Part shown: one piece after another, positions 17,960 to 26,157 of the stretch | Layout of the letters: each line of letters starts with the position of its first letter | How positions within the stretch are numbered: the stretch's first letter is position 1 | Assembly (NCBI GenBank): GCA_023430285.1 | Contig: JAEZAV010000169.1 | Span: 1-48,079, forward strand | Direction: 5' to 3' | DNA: 48,079 nucleotides | Source: Methanobacteriota archaeon | GTDB taxonomy: Archaea > Methanobacteriota > Methanobacteria > Methanobacteriales > Methanobacteriaceae | Program-made: the position numbers and the translations under genes | The notes under the pieces: generated by a model | Databases searched by the model: none | What the model was told of the DNA's origin: nothing | What the model saw: the letters and a program-made list of their open reading frames with translations, nothing else

Positions 17960-18303
17960 ATTTATCAAAACTCCTTTTACACATTAAATCGATCAAATTT
18001 GTATTAAAGATTTAAATCCGTTTATTTAAAGTTTATTATTATATTAAATGATTTTAACACCTCCCATTACAAAAAATCAAGCTAGTTATGAAAATAAGAA
18101 TGAATCAATCAATTCATAAAAATAAATGGGATTTTAATTCATTTTTTAGGCTATTTTATCGGAAAATAAGTCTCATTAAACAGAAGAAATAATATCTATC
18201 CTAAAAATAAATTTGTTTTAGATAACACATAACCAAAATTATAAATTTAATTACTAACTCCAAACTATTTAGTCAAACAAGTAATATCAGTTACCTAACA
18301 TAT
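17960..18303. other. Intergenic region with leader-like inverted copy
   Basis: This 344-bp AT-rich gap has no gene. It contains 18256-18279, whose reverse complement matches the leader of the 13507 gene at 23 of 24 positions, and TTAAATCGAT at 17984-17993. A TATA-like stretch on the minus strand around 18035-18050 could drive the 650-aa gene. Confidence 0.5.
18256..18279 (-). repeat. 24-bp near-identical inverted copy of the 13475-13498 leader
   Basis: The reverse complement, TGTTTGACTAAATAGTTTGG plus AGTT, matches 13475-13498 with one mismatch (A for T at position 7). The pair is in inverted orientation about 4.8 kb apart. Confidence 0.75.
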
Positions 18304-18561
18304 TCAACGTATAATTATGAATATTAATCTTTCAAATAAAGTTGTGATTAGTGTTAAAATCACACCTAAAACCATGTACTTCATTTTAAGCCTATTTTGA
18401 CCTTCTCTTTCTTCTTGTCTTTCCAGAAAATTATTCTTGGCTTTTTTGACATTAATATATTGTTCAATATGTTCAATTCTTTCGAATAATTTGTCATAAT
18501 GAGCTTCTAGTTTATCTATTCTTTTATCAAGCTGAAATGGGCATATTTCTTCTTTTTTCAT
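18304..18561 (-). CDS. Small coiled-coil protein with C-terminal TM helix (XhlA-like architecture)
   Basis: The product is 85 aa. ATG 18561 is chosen (MKKEEICPF) with AAGGAG upstream, although the spacing is long (about 12 nt). Residues 10-35 form a heptad-like amphipathic helix (RIDKLEAHYDKLFERIEHIE). A basic segment and one C-terminal membrane helix follow (MKYMVLGVILTLITTLFERL). This layout matches phage haemolysin XhlA proteins, which work with a holin in host lysis, but sequence identity cannot be judged here. The next gene upstream encodes a short two-helix membrane protein of holin size, which supports the idea. Confidence 0.6.
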   Translation of the reverse strand: MKKEEICPFQLDKRIDKLEAHYDKLFERIEHIEQYINVKKAKNNFLERQEEREGQNRLKMKYMVLGVILTLITTLFERLIFIIIR

Positions 18562-18593
18562 TAATATCCAAATCTCCTTGACAATATACAATT

Positions 18594-18773
18594 TTAATTA
18601 TTTTCACTCACTTCCTTTTGCATATTTGCTTTAATGATAGTTTGGCCTCCTAAAAATCCAATTAAACCAGCAATGCCTGTTTGTGCCAAATCATATTGCC
18701 CAAAATATAATGCCAGTCCCGAAAGTATACCCACTACAGCAATTATTTCCATCTGAATATTTGTATCCATCAT
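18594..18773 (-). CDS. Tiny membrane protein, holin-like
   Basis: The product is 59 aa. ATG 18773 lies 5 nt after GGAG, which is itself inside the 3' end of the preceding gene. The protein is almost wholly hydrophobic with two helices (IIAVVGILSGLALYFG and GIAGLIGFLGGQTII) and a short charged tail. The helix-Gly-rich-helix form resembles small phage-type holins and other archaeal two-TM proteins. The tight spacing (2 bp after the stop of the zinc-ribbon gene) indicates one transcript with both neighbours. Confidence 0.6.
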   Translation of the reverse strand: MMDTNIQMEIIAVVGILSGLALYFGQYDLAQTGIAGLIGFLGGQTIIKANMQKEVSENN

Positions 18774-18775
18774 AA

Positions 18776-19252
18776 TCACTCCTTTCTCTTATATTTTGCA
18801 TTAACTTTCAATCCTAACCGTTTCTTTTCCCTTTTTAACTTCTCATGAAAAGCATCATAGTCTTTTTCAACCCCTTTTTTAGTTTTTTTGAATGGTACTT
18901 CCGGAACAGTGTTAATTCCTGGCTTTTCCAGATTATATGTTAATGCAATATCTGGACTAATTTGTGAAGGTTTAATGCCAATTGGTCCTGTTGAAGAATC
19001 ATTTTTGTATTTTCGTCGTTGCAGCCTCATTTTATTAGCATGTTCCTGTTTATCTCTTCTTTCGATTTTTTTCTTGTCACTCTTTTGAGTTTGTTGTTTT
19101 TTAGCTTTTTTACTGCATTTTGAGCAATATTTTTTATTTCCTTTACCTCTTTGCAAAAATAGTGTTCTACAGTATGGACAAATTTTAATAATAGATCGTT
19201 TGGAAGAATATTTTGTACCATAATGGATACCCCAACGCGGTATTTTTGACAT
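18776..19252 (-). CDS. Lysine-rich protein with zinc ribbon
   Basis: The product is 158 aa. ATG 19252 has AAAAGGAG 10 nt upstream. Four Cys in a CPYC-x14-CSKC arrangement (residues 25, 28, 43, 46) form a probable zinc ribbon. A very basic, low-complexity Lys/Gln/Arg region follows (residues 47-85) and then a Pro-containing tail. Nucleic-acid binding is likely from charge and zinc ribbon. It is the first gene of the four- or five-gene minus-strand block that ends at 15204. No named family is recognised. Confidence 0.65.
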   Translation of the reverse strand: MSKIPRWGIHYGTKYSSKRSIIKICPYCRTLFLQRGKGNKKYCSKCSKKAKKQQTQKSDKKKIERRDKQEHANKMRLQRRKYKNDSSTGPIGIKPSQISPDIALTYNLEKPGINTVPEVPFKKTKKGVEKDYDAFHEKLKREKKRLGLKVNAKYKRKE

Positions 19253-19626
19253 CTTAAAACTCTCCTTTTGATTTTAAATATGCGTATTTACAACAATTAT
19301 GTTTAATTTTGAATTTATACTTCCTAAATTGTGAAATATTAATAAATTGAACAGTTTATAATGTATCTCAAATTATTATGGTAATGATAAAAATTTAGTT
19401 CTCCCTCATATAATGACGTGGTCTGAAAGTAATGTGATACAAAATAAGTAAAGTAATATAAAATACAAAATATATAATACTATACATGATTGAGCAATCC
19501 TTATGATTAATGTTTTATTTCAGGGATAGGGATAAAATCTTGAAAAGGTATGTAAATTTGTCTATTTACCAGTTATCAGTTTGTTTGAATAATCGCATGT
19601 TAATTCGAGGTGAATTGAAGAAAATT
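19253..19626. other. Divergent promoter region
   Basis: This 374-bp AT-rich gap lies between divergent genes. TATA-like aaatatataatac around 19466-19480 could serve the plus-strand zinc-ribbon gene. An in-frame extension of that gene reaches back to TTG 19510, but lacks a good ribosome-binding site. Confidence 0.4.
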
Positions 19627-19971
19627 ATGTCAAACCACGAAATTAGAGTATCTAAGCCAAAATTTATGAAAAATGTTAAAATCACAACCAAAGATGGATT
19701 ACAATACAGGCCATTAGACAACTCCTTTTTGAATTATTTTGAGTATGTAAATAGGACTGGAAACACATTTCCATACATAACAAAACCCAGAATATGTATC
19801 AAACAAGTCAGAGGAAAAGCTGAGCTTAATAAACATAAATATGGCTTATTACAAGTAGAACTTAAAGATCCGTGCCCGGAATGTGGATCGATGATCGACA
19901 TTAGAGATGAAATTCGTGGCGAAATAGTCTGCCCAAACTGTGGATGGGTACGTGGCCAAATGATTGTATAA
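19627..19971 (+). CDS. Small protein with C-terminal TFB-type zinc ribbon
   Basis: The product is 114 aa from ATG 19627; GAGGTGA lies 13 nt upstream, and TTG 19615 or 19510 are alternative starts. The C-terminus carries CPECGS, then RGEIVCPNCGWV (Cys 83, 86, 102, 105). This closely mimics the N-terminal zinc ribbon of transcription factor B, including the RGEIVC segment that contacts RNA polymerase. The TFB cyclin domains are absent and the ribbon is at the wrong end, so this is not TFB itself. The N-terminal 80 residues are not recognised. A transcription-linked role is inference. A 200-bp gap follows with two short inverted repeats. Confidence 0.65.
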   Translation: MSNHEIRVSKPKFMKNVKITTKDGLQYRPLDNSFLNYFEYVNRTGNTFPYITKPRICIKQVRGKAELNKHKYGLLQVELKDPCPECGSMIDIRDEIRGEIVCPNCGWVRGQMIV

Positions 19972-20076
19972 TAAATAATAGTGGGGAACTCAAATTTAAC
20001 CGTTATCTTAACCAATCAACGGCGTATCAACTGAACTGGCTTTATCGGCGTAGTTTATAATGACTTTTTGTTTCAT

Positions 20077-20097
20077 CATCGGATATTTTGACCGATG
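20077..20097. repeat. Inverted repeat CATCGG-N9-CCGATG
   Basis: The arms are 6 bp and perfect, 75 bp before the start at 20172. A second one, CCGTT/AACGG, lies at 20000-20022. Either is a possible operator or hairpin. Confidence 0.35.
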
Positions 20098-20171
20098 TAT
20101 CCATGGTTATTATGTAATTGATTTTCCCAAAATAGTTAATACTATATAGATAAATAATCATAATAATTGGC

Positions 20172-20783
20172 ATGGAAGATTCAGAGATTCTGGATAACAT
20201 TGCAAAAAAAATCAATATCATTTTCTATGATAAAAATGTGTACAAGTGTTACACCAAATTAAAAGAGGAACATATTTGTGTTTATTTCAATGAGCCTACA
20301 CCAATTAAGGGAAGGTTAATGGAGATTATAAATACGATAGGTAGAAATGATAAAAAACCTTTAAATCCTATGACAATACCAGAACTTACAGATCTCATAA
20401 TCCACGACCTAAAATACGATCGTTTGATAATTATTTTCAACAAGTTTGAGAGATTAACAAACAGGACTGCCCAAATTTACCAACAACTCTATAATTCTCC
20501 CAATATACAGTTTATCTGCAGTTTTTCAGAACATTTTAAGAAAGAAGTTTACCCATTTTTTAAACAATTCGAATTTGTTAACAAAGAAGAATACAAAAAA
20601 AACAGCACGTCAAATGAAATCAACGTAACATATGCATTTTACATTATTATAACTATCTACTGTTTATTAGTCTACCTTCAATTTACCTTATCCACCCTAC
20701 AAAATATATATGTTTTAATTGGAGCTATTTGGTTTGCAATTATAATATTCAGAACACTGTTATACATGGGCGGCCGACCATGA
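20172..20783 (+). CDS. Membrane-anchored protein with degenerate ATPase-like domain
   Basis: The product is 203 aa. The soluble N-terminal ~150 residues contain DRLIIIFNKFERLTNRTA, a hydrophobic strand plus acidic pattern like a Walker B of archaeal AAA/STAND ATPases but with Asn in place of the metal-binding Asp. IQFICSFS follows, like a sensor-1 strand. No Walker A (GxxxxGK) exists, so nucleotide hydrolysis is unlikely. Two membrane helices at residues 152-198 anchor the C-terminus. The stop overlaps the start of the next gene by ATGA, indicating translational coupling. The ATPase relationship is inference from pattern only. Confidence 0.6.
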   Translation: MEDSEILDNIAKKINIIFYDKNVYKCYTKLKEEHICVYFNEPTPIKGRLMEIINTIGRNDKKPLNPMTIPELTDLIIHDLKYDRLIIIFNKFERLTNRTAQIYQQLYNSPNIQFICSFSEHFKKEVYPFFKQFEFVNKEEYKKNSTSNEINVTYAFYIIITIYCLLVYLQFTLSTLQNIYVLIGAIWFAIIIFRTLLYMGGRP

Positions 20784-21355
20784 AAAGTTATGCACATATT
20801 GCGGGTGCTCTTGTTTTATTCCTATCTTTCGCAATTATAAAAAATTTGGATCAAATTTTGTTGGGTGCCTTTCTTGCAGGATGGATATCGGTATTTCCAG
20901 ATCTTTTTGATAAAATTTTAGGTAAACATAAAAGTTATGGACACTCGATATTTTGGATCGTGCCAACCATAATCATTGGATACTTCAATTTTACTGTGGG
21001 AGCTGCACTCACACTTGGACTCATATCACATTCAGCAATGGATGTGATAACAACATATGGAACACCAATTTTTTCACCATTATGGAAAGCTAATTTCATA
21101 GTTTTAAATAGGAATCGAAGAGTGAAAACAGGAACGAATCAAGATAAAGCTATTTGTATAGCTATGATATTCCTATTACTTCCAATGATCTTTTATCTAA
21201 CAATACCAGTTCAAAATACCATGACAAACACCATACTTCCAATTAATGGCATATATCATAATAATACAAATACAGGTGGAGTAAATATGGAAAAAAACAA
21301 TATAAACATCTATATATACAGTCAAATCAAGAAAAAAATAAGACAATTATCTTAG
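20780..21355 (+). CDS. YdjM-family (PF04307) membrane metal-dependent hydrolase
   Basis: The product is 191 aa. ATG 20780 is chosen because it overlaps the previous stop (ATGA) and restores the family's N-terminal HIAGAL motif. Family features are the N-terminal His, FPDLFDK, HKSYGHSIFW and GLISHSAMDVITTYGTPIFS. These His/Asp residues are expected metal ligands between about four membrane helices. The family includes E. coli YdjM, a LexA-regulated inner-membrane protein. The last ~40 residues look non-native (NMEKNNINIYIYSQIKKK) and may reflect a frameshift near 21340. Confidence 0.8.
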   Translation: MKSYAHIAGALVLFLSFAIIKNLDQILLGAFLAGWISVFPDLFDKILGKHKSYGHSIFWIVPTIIIGYFNFTVGAALTLGLISHSAMDVITTYGTPIFSPLWKANFIVLNRNRRVKTGTNQDKAICIAMIFLLLPMIFYLTIPVQNTMTNTILPINGIYHNNTNTGGVNMEKNNINIYIYSQIKKKIRQLS

Positions 21356-21496
21356 ACCAGGTTAATGAGACAGAAACCACCATCAAAATCAATACTGAAT
21401 CATCTAATTAGCAAATCATAAACGAAAAAACAATCGGACAACCAATTTGTGTAGAAAAACAAGAAACGTTTCAAGAAAATCCCTGAAAGATCAGGT

Positions 21497-23308
21497 CTAC
21501 TCAATCTGTGTAGCTTCTGTTATTTTACCTCTAAACTGGCTCATGTAGAGTTTATAGTAAAATCCACCCATATTCATGAGTTCTTGATGATTGCCCCTTT
21601 CTACTATTTCACCCTTGTCGATTACCAATATTTGATGGGAATTTTGTATGGTTGAAAGTCTATGTGCTATTATAAATGAAGTTTTACCTTCTTGCAGCTT
21701 TAAAAGTCCTTCTTGTATTTGCTTTTCCGTTCTTGTGTCCACGTTACTTGTGGCCTCATCTAAAATAAGCATGCGGGGCTCGGCAACCATTGCCCTGGCA
21801 ATGGTAAGCATTTGCTGTTGTCCCTGACTCAGGTCGGATCCCCCATCTTGCAGCACAGTGTCATATCCCTGTGGTTGCATCATTATGAAATCATGGGCAT
21901 TGGCCTGTTTAGCAGCATTTATACACTCCTCTTCGCTTACACCTTCTTTAGCATATTTGAGGTTGTTCATAATGGTATCAGAAAACAGGAATGGTTCTTG
22001 GAGTACCTGTGCTATTTGAGATCTCAAACTATCCTGTTGTATCTCATCAATGCGTTGATTATCTACCCTGATTTCTCCAGAGTCTAGATCGTAGTAACGG
22101 GTGAGGATGTTGATAATGGTACTCTTACCAGCCCCAGTAGGTCCACAAAGCCCTATCATTTGCCCTGGACTAGCAGCAAATGTGTTGTTTTTAAGTATTT
22201 TATGGCCAGGAACATAACTGAAATCAACGTTCTTAAAGTTTACATATCCATCCACTGGTGAAATAGGTAAAGCATCTTCTTTATCGAGTATTTCTGGTTT
22301 TTCATCCATTATTTGGAATACCCTTTCAGCTCCAACTCTGGCTGAGATTATCTGGGAGTAGGTAGCAAATATTTGTGTCAAGGGTGCCGATAATTGAGAG
22401 GCAAATCCAACAAAGGCTATTAACTCTCCCAAAGTAACTTGGCCTTCAATTAGGAGGTATCCTCCTATCACGAGTAGTACTATGATCTGCAAGTTTGCAA
22501 ATATGAGAGCTGCAGATTGATTAACAAGAGCTGCAAACTGGGCTTTTTGACCTGTTTGATTGACTCCGTTGCTTAATTTGTTAAATTCAGCTACCGAAGA
22601 TCTTTGTTGGCGGTAGGCTACCATTGTTTTATGGCCAGAAATTCTCTCCTCTGCAAATCCATTTAGTTCACCCATTTTATCCTGTAATTTCTCAAATGCA
22701 GGTCCTGAAACCCTTGTTAAAAGTCCAGAAAGAATTATCATACCCACAATGGTTAAGTATGTTAAAATGGTAAGACTCACGTTTAGATAAAGCATTATGG
22801 CCGTGGCCAGTACAACTGTGAAGATGGACTGGATTAACTGCATGATACCAACGCTGAAAAATTGGTCAACCACATCTAAATCATTGGTTAACCTGCTCAT
22901 CAGCTGGCCTATTGGTTGTTTATCAAAAAAGCTCAGGGAAAATTTTTGTATTTTGCTGAAAAGCTCAGTTCTAAGATTGTAAAGAGCCTTTTGAGTTATG
23001 CCGGCCAATAATCTTTGGGACAAATAGCCAAAAACCCATAAAAGGATTATTACCAATATTAAGGCGTTTATTTCGTTCTGTAATGGTTCTAGGGGTCCAG
23101 GCCCTCTGGTGATGATGTTGGTGATTTCTCCAAGTAGGGCTGGAATAACGCTCAACATCAAAGAGTATCCGAACATGAGCAAAACTACCACTACAAAACG
23201 GGCTTTGTAGTGTGTAAGATATCCCATTAGTCTTATCATGGTGTTCTGGTGGTTAACAGGTTTGTCATCCATTTTATCACCTGTTTTGACGTGTTTATTG
23301 TTGCTCAT
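21497..23308 (-). CDS. ABC exporter half-transporter, canonical subunit
   Basis: The product is 603 aa: six membrane helices (residues ~35-320) fused to one ATP-binding domain. Walker A GPTGAGKST is near residue 389, signature LSQGQQQML near 490, Walker B MLILDEATSNVD near 513 with the catalytic Glu, and the switch His in AHRLST. This is a complete catalytic half. GGTGGTTAA precedes the ATG. The gene overlaps the upstream half-transporter by 4 bp (ATGA), so the two proteins very probably form a heterodimer like BmrCD or TM287/288. Substrates may be drugs, lipids or peptides. The nearby TrmB and MFS genes favour an efflux role. Confidence 0.93.
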   Translation of the reverse strand: MSNNKHVKTGDKMDDKPVNHQNTMIRLMGYLTHYKARFVVVVLLMFGYSLMLSVIPALLGEITNIITRGPGPLEPLQNEINALILVIILLWVFGYLSQRLLAGITQKALYNLRTELFSKIQKFSLSFFDKQPIGQLMSRLTNDLDVVDQFFSVGIMQLIQSIFTVVLATAIMLYLNVSLTILTYLTIVGMIILSGLLTRVSGPAFEKLQDKMGELNGFAEERISGHKTMVAYRQQRSSVAEFNKLSNGVNQTGQKAQFAALVNQSAALIFANLQIIVLLVIGGYLLIEGQVTLGELIAFVGFASQLSAPLTQIFATYSQIISARVGAERVFQIMDEKPEILDKEDALPISPVDGYVNFKNVDFSYVPGHKILKNNTFAASPGQMIGLCGPTGAGKSTIINILTRYYDLDSGEIRVDNQRIDEIQQDSLRSQIAQVLQEPFLFSDTIMNNLKYAKEGVSEEECINAAKQANAHDFIMMQPQGYDTVLQDGGSDLSQGQQQMLTIARAMVAEPRMLILDEATSNVDTRTEKQIQEGLLKLQEGKTSFIIAHRLSTIQNSHQILVIDKGEIVERGNHQELMNMGGFYYKLYMSQFRGKITEATQIE

Positions 23309-25080
23309 TTAACCACCCGATTTTCTGAATTGATTCCACCTAGTTGAGAAGTGTATATTTCTTGATAGAGTTTGTTAGATTCTAGGAGTTTTTCATGATT
23401 TCCTACAGCCTCTATTTTACCTTTATCCATCAGTACAATCTTGTCCGCGGTGATTACAGAACTTATGCGCTGGGCAACAATGATCTGTGTAACATCACTC
23501 ATTAAATCGTTTATGGAATCCTGAATTCTGGCTTCTGTAGCAACATCACATGCACTGGTACTGTCATCCATTATGAGAATTTTGGGACTTAATATCAGGG
23601 TTCGGGCTATTGAAAGTCTTTGACGTTGACCTCCAGAAAAATTTGCACCCTTTCGAGCCATGCGTCCATCATATTTATCTGGAATGGAATTTATGAAGTC
23701 GCTTGCATCAGCTACTTCTGCTGCACGCTGCATTGCATCATAGCTTTTATCTGAGGCACCTAAAATTATATTATCTTTGATTGTTCCTGAAAAAAGATAG
23801 CTTTCTTGCAAACAAACTCCCACAATTTGGCGAAGGTCATCCAAGGGTATTTTTCGTACATCAACCCCATCAATAGTAATCTTACCCGTTGTAACATCAT
23901 AAAAACGTGGTATGAGATTTACAAGTGTTGATTTTCCGGATCCTGTTGCACCTAATATTCCCACAACTTCTCCAGATTCTATTGTGAGGTTTATGTCCTC
24001 CAATACATTTGCAGTTTCCTTTCCTGAGCTGTATCCAAAATTCACGTTTTTAAATATTATTTTTCCATTTAAGTTCTCGGTGTTAAGTGATTTGGAATCA
24101 ACATCGTCCTTGATATCTGATTCTTCATCTATTAATGTGTAAACACGTTGCAACGATGTTATGCTAGAAGTTAAAAAAGGCATTATTGAACCCAATATAA
24201 ATAGTGGAGTTAAAGCGAGTAGTATGTACTGTATGGCTGCAATAACACTGCCAACTGTTAAACCACTGCCTTCAAGTATTTCAACTCCTCCAAAGTAGTA
24301 GATAGCTGCAATACCAAAGTATGCCATGACCAACAGGGTGGGTACTATGAATGCATAATAATTCTGAGGTTTTAAAGAGGAACTACGAAGGTCTTCAGCT
24401 GATTTCTGGAAACGATCATTTTCAAGGCCCTGTCTTACAAAGGCCTTCACCACCCTTATTCCGGCCATGCTTTCCTTTAGAACTTGATTCAATCTATCAT
24501 ATTTTATTTGACGTTCATCGTAGGCCTTGGAAACTAGCCATAAATATACTCCTAAAATAAGGCTTAGTATCACAACCATGACCAGGGCTATCCATAAAAA
24601 TGATGGGGAAGTTATCCAGAGCAGTATCATTGCCATTATAAGCATTAATGGGGCTCTAAATATGTTCATTAGGCCCTGTTGGATTCCGATTTTTATGTTC
24701 TGAATGTCTGTGGTTAATCTTACCAGAAGGTCACTGGTATGAAATCTGTCCATGTTGCCAAAGGAAAATGTTTGTATCTGGTTGTATGCTTGGACTCGAA
24801 GGTCGTGGGCTGTTTCCTCTGAAAATTTGACTGCTATTAGGGTGTTAACTATTTCACAAATTCCGGCAAAAATAGCTGCTAAAAGCATGTAAATTCCATA
24901 GGTGGTTATGATATCAGTATTTCCAACCATTATTCCCTGGTTAATTAAAACAGCACTGAAGTAGGGTATGGAAAGTGTTCCCAACACAGAACCTATGATC
25001 AGAATTAATGAGAATATCAACCACTTGTAGTAGCCCTTCCAAGATGCTAACATCCTCAGTAAAACATTGTTTTTATTCAT
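23305..25080 (-). CDS. ABC exporter half-transporter, degenerate-site subunit
   Basis: The product is 591 aa. ATG 25080 is chosen with GGAG 5 nt upstream; TTG 25092 overlaps that site. Six membrane helices are followed by an ATP-binding domain with intact Walker A (GATGSGKST near residue 375) and signature FSGGQRQRLS. The Walker B ends ILIMDDSTSACD (Asp for the catalytic Glu) and the switch motif is AQRISS (Gln for His). This pair of changes marks the non-hydrolysing site of heterodimeric exporters. It is cotranscribed with its partner. Confidence 0.92.
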   Translation of the reverse strand: MNKNNVLLRMLASWKGYYKWLIFSLILIIGSVLGTLSIPYFSAVLINQGIMVGNTDIITTYGIYMLLAAIFAGICEIVNTLIAVKFSEETAHDLRVQAYNQIQTFSFGNMDRFHTSDLLVRLTTDIQNIKIGIQQGLMNIFRAPLMLIMAMILLWITSPSFLWIALVMVVILSLILGVYLWLVSKAYDERQIKYDRLNQVLKESMAGIRVVKAFVRQGLENDRFQKSAEDLRSSSLKPQNYYAFIVPTLLVMAYFGIAAIYYFGGVEILEGSGLTVGSVIAAIQYILLALTPLFILGSIMPFLTSSITSLQRVYTLIDEESDIKDDVDSKSLNTENLNGKIIFKNVNFGYSSGKETANVLEDINLTIESGEVVGILGATGSGKSTLVNLIPRFYDVTTGKITIDGVDVRKIPLDDLRQIVGVCLQESYLFSGTIKDNIILGASDKSYDAMQRAAEVADASDFINSIPDKYDGRMARKGANFSGGQRQRLSIARTLILSPKILIMDDSTSACDVATEARIQDSINDLMSDVTQIIVAQRISSVITADKIVLMDKGKIEAVGNHEKLLESNKLYQEIYTSQLGGINSENRVVK

Positions 25081-25272
25081 AAACTCTCCCAATACCTTCA
25101 GTTAACGCATTGATGTTGTTCTTATTATCAAAATGAGATTTATCTTATTTAAAATTTTATATTTAACACCAAGTCAGCTCTAGGAAGATAGGGAGTTGAT
25201 TTTTATTAGAAATTTTAATCCCAATACTCTTTGAATCATTTTGAGTTAATATGGAACTAGGATAGATAATCT
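25081..25272 (-). promoter_or_regulatory. Promoter region of the ABC exporter operon
   Basis: This 192-bp gap upstream of the exporter holds an AT-rich minus-strand stretch near 25140-25170 with TATA-like character (taaatataaaattttaaata). It separates the exporter from the TrmB gene, which reads the same way. The exporter may therefore have its own promoter, possibly under TrmB control (inferred). Confidence 0.35.
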
Positions 25273-26073
25273 TTAATTTTTTTGATTGTCGTCTACATGC
25301 ATTCTTACATATTCATTCCATCTCATGTTGAACATGTCCACCATGGAAGATGCTACTGCAGGGCTTGGAATCCATAGTGCTATGACTTTTTTAAGATCAA
25401 GAATGTCTTCTTTAATTTTTGGGAAAATGATCAGTAATTCCTTATCATCCACCACCACGTACTTGATGGGTGGTTTCTCTGAAATGATCATGTCTGGTTG
25501 AACTTCTGAGAATGATTTAACAAGGTCGATTTCACCTTCACTGGTCTTTATTATGTCACCAGCTATTATTCGAAAGTTTATGTTGTTTTTCTTTGCTTTT
25601 TGTATGATGGATTTTAAAGATTCAACTTCTTCTGGGAAGTACAGGTCTCCAGTCATCATAACACTTTTTTGAGCCTTTGAAATCATATCCAATGATTTTG
25701 CTGTGATGTTTGTTTTTCCATGTATTAACCATGCATTTGGAAGTTCCTTTTTAATTTGTTGATCGTAGATCATGGACATTTCTTGGGATAGTGAGTCGAT
25801 TTCATTAAATAGGTTTGATCTGCGTTCTTCAATAATTCCCCTTGGATCTCGAGCCGTGAACAACATGGGTCTTCCTTTTTTCACATTTATCCACTCATCT
25901 TGTTCTAGCTTGTTTAATACATCATAAATTTTTGTTCGAGGTATGTTTGCTTCTTCAGCTATTTTTGTAGCGTCAATCGGCCCAAAAGTAGTTATTACCA
26001 CATATGTTTTTGCACTGTAGTGCGTTAATCCTAACTTTTGTAGTGCATTCAACATCTTCTCATCAAACATCAT
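25273..26073 (-). CDS. TrmB family transcriptional regulator
   Basis: The product is 266 aa. GGTGA is 6 nt before the ATG at 26073. The N-terminal winged helix (residues ~8-75) carries the family pattern LGLTHYSAKTYV, then ATKIAEEANIPRTKIYDVLN. A coiled-coil linker follows, then a C-terminal domain like the PLD-type ligand-binding module of TrmB proteins (residues ~110-250). TrmB was defined as a sugar-sensing archaeal regulator, but many homologues control other transporters. It sits between an ABC exporter and a divergent MFS exporter, so it probably regulates one or both. Confidence 0.9.
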   Translation of the reverse strand: MMFDEKMLNALQKLGLTHYSAKTYVVITTFGPIDATKIAEEANIPRTKIYDVLNKLEQDEWINVKKGRPMLFTARDPRGIIEERRSNLFNEIDSLSQEMSMIYDQQIKKELPNAWLIHGKTNITAKSLDMISKAQKSVMMTGDLYFPEEVESLKSIIQKAKKNNINFRIIAGDIIKTSEGEIDLVKSFSEVQPDMIISEKPPIKYVVVDDKELLIIFPKIKEDILDLKKVIALWIPSPAVASSMVDMFNMRWNEYVRMHVDDNQKN

Positions 26074-26157
26074 ATTTTGTCACCAATTTACCTATTAAAG
26101 TTACAATATATTTATATTTCACATCTATATGATCTAGTTTTAAGGAGAGAAAATGAA
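26074..26157. promoter_or_regulatory. Divergent TrmB/MFS promoter region
   Basis: This 84-bp region lies between divergent starts and contains TATA-like atatatttatat around 26107-26118. It is the natural site for TrmB autoregulation and control of the MFS gene. Confidence 0.45.

Noticed and set aside
24351..24560. Plus-strand frames over the ABC exporter genes
   Set aside because: They are antisense shadows of well-conserved transporter domains.
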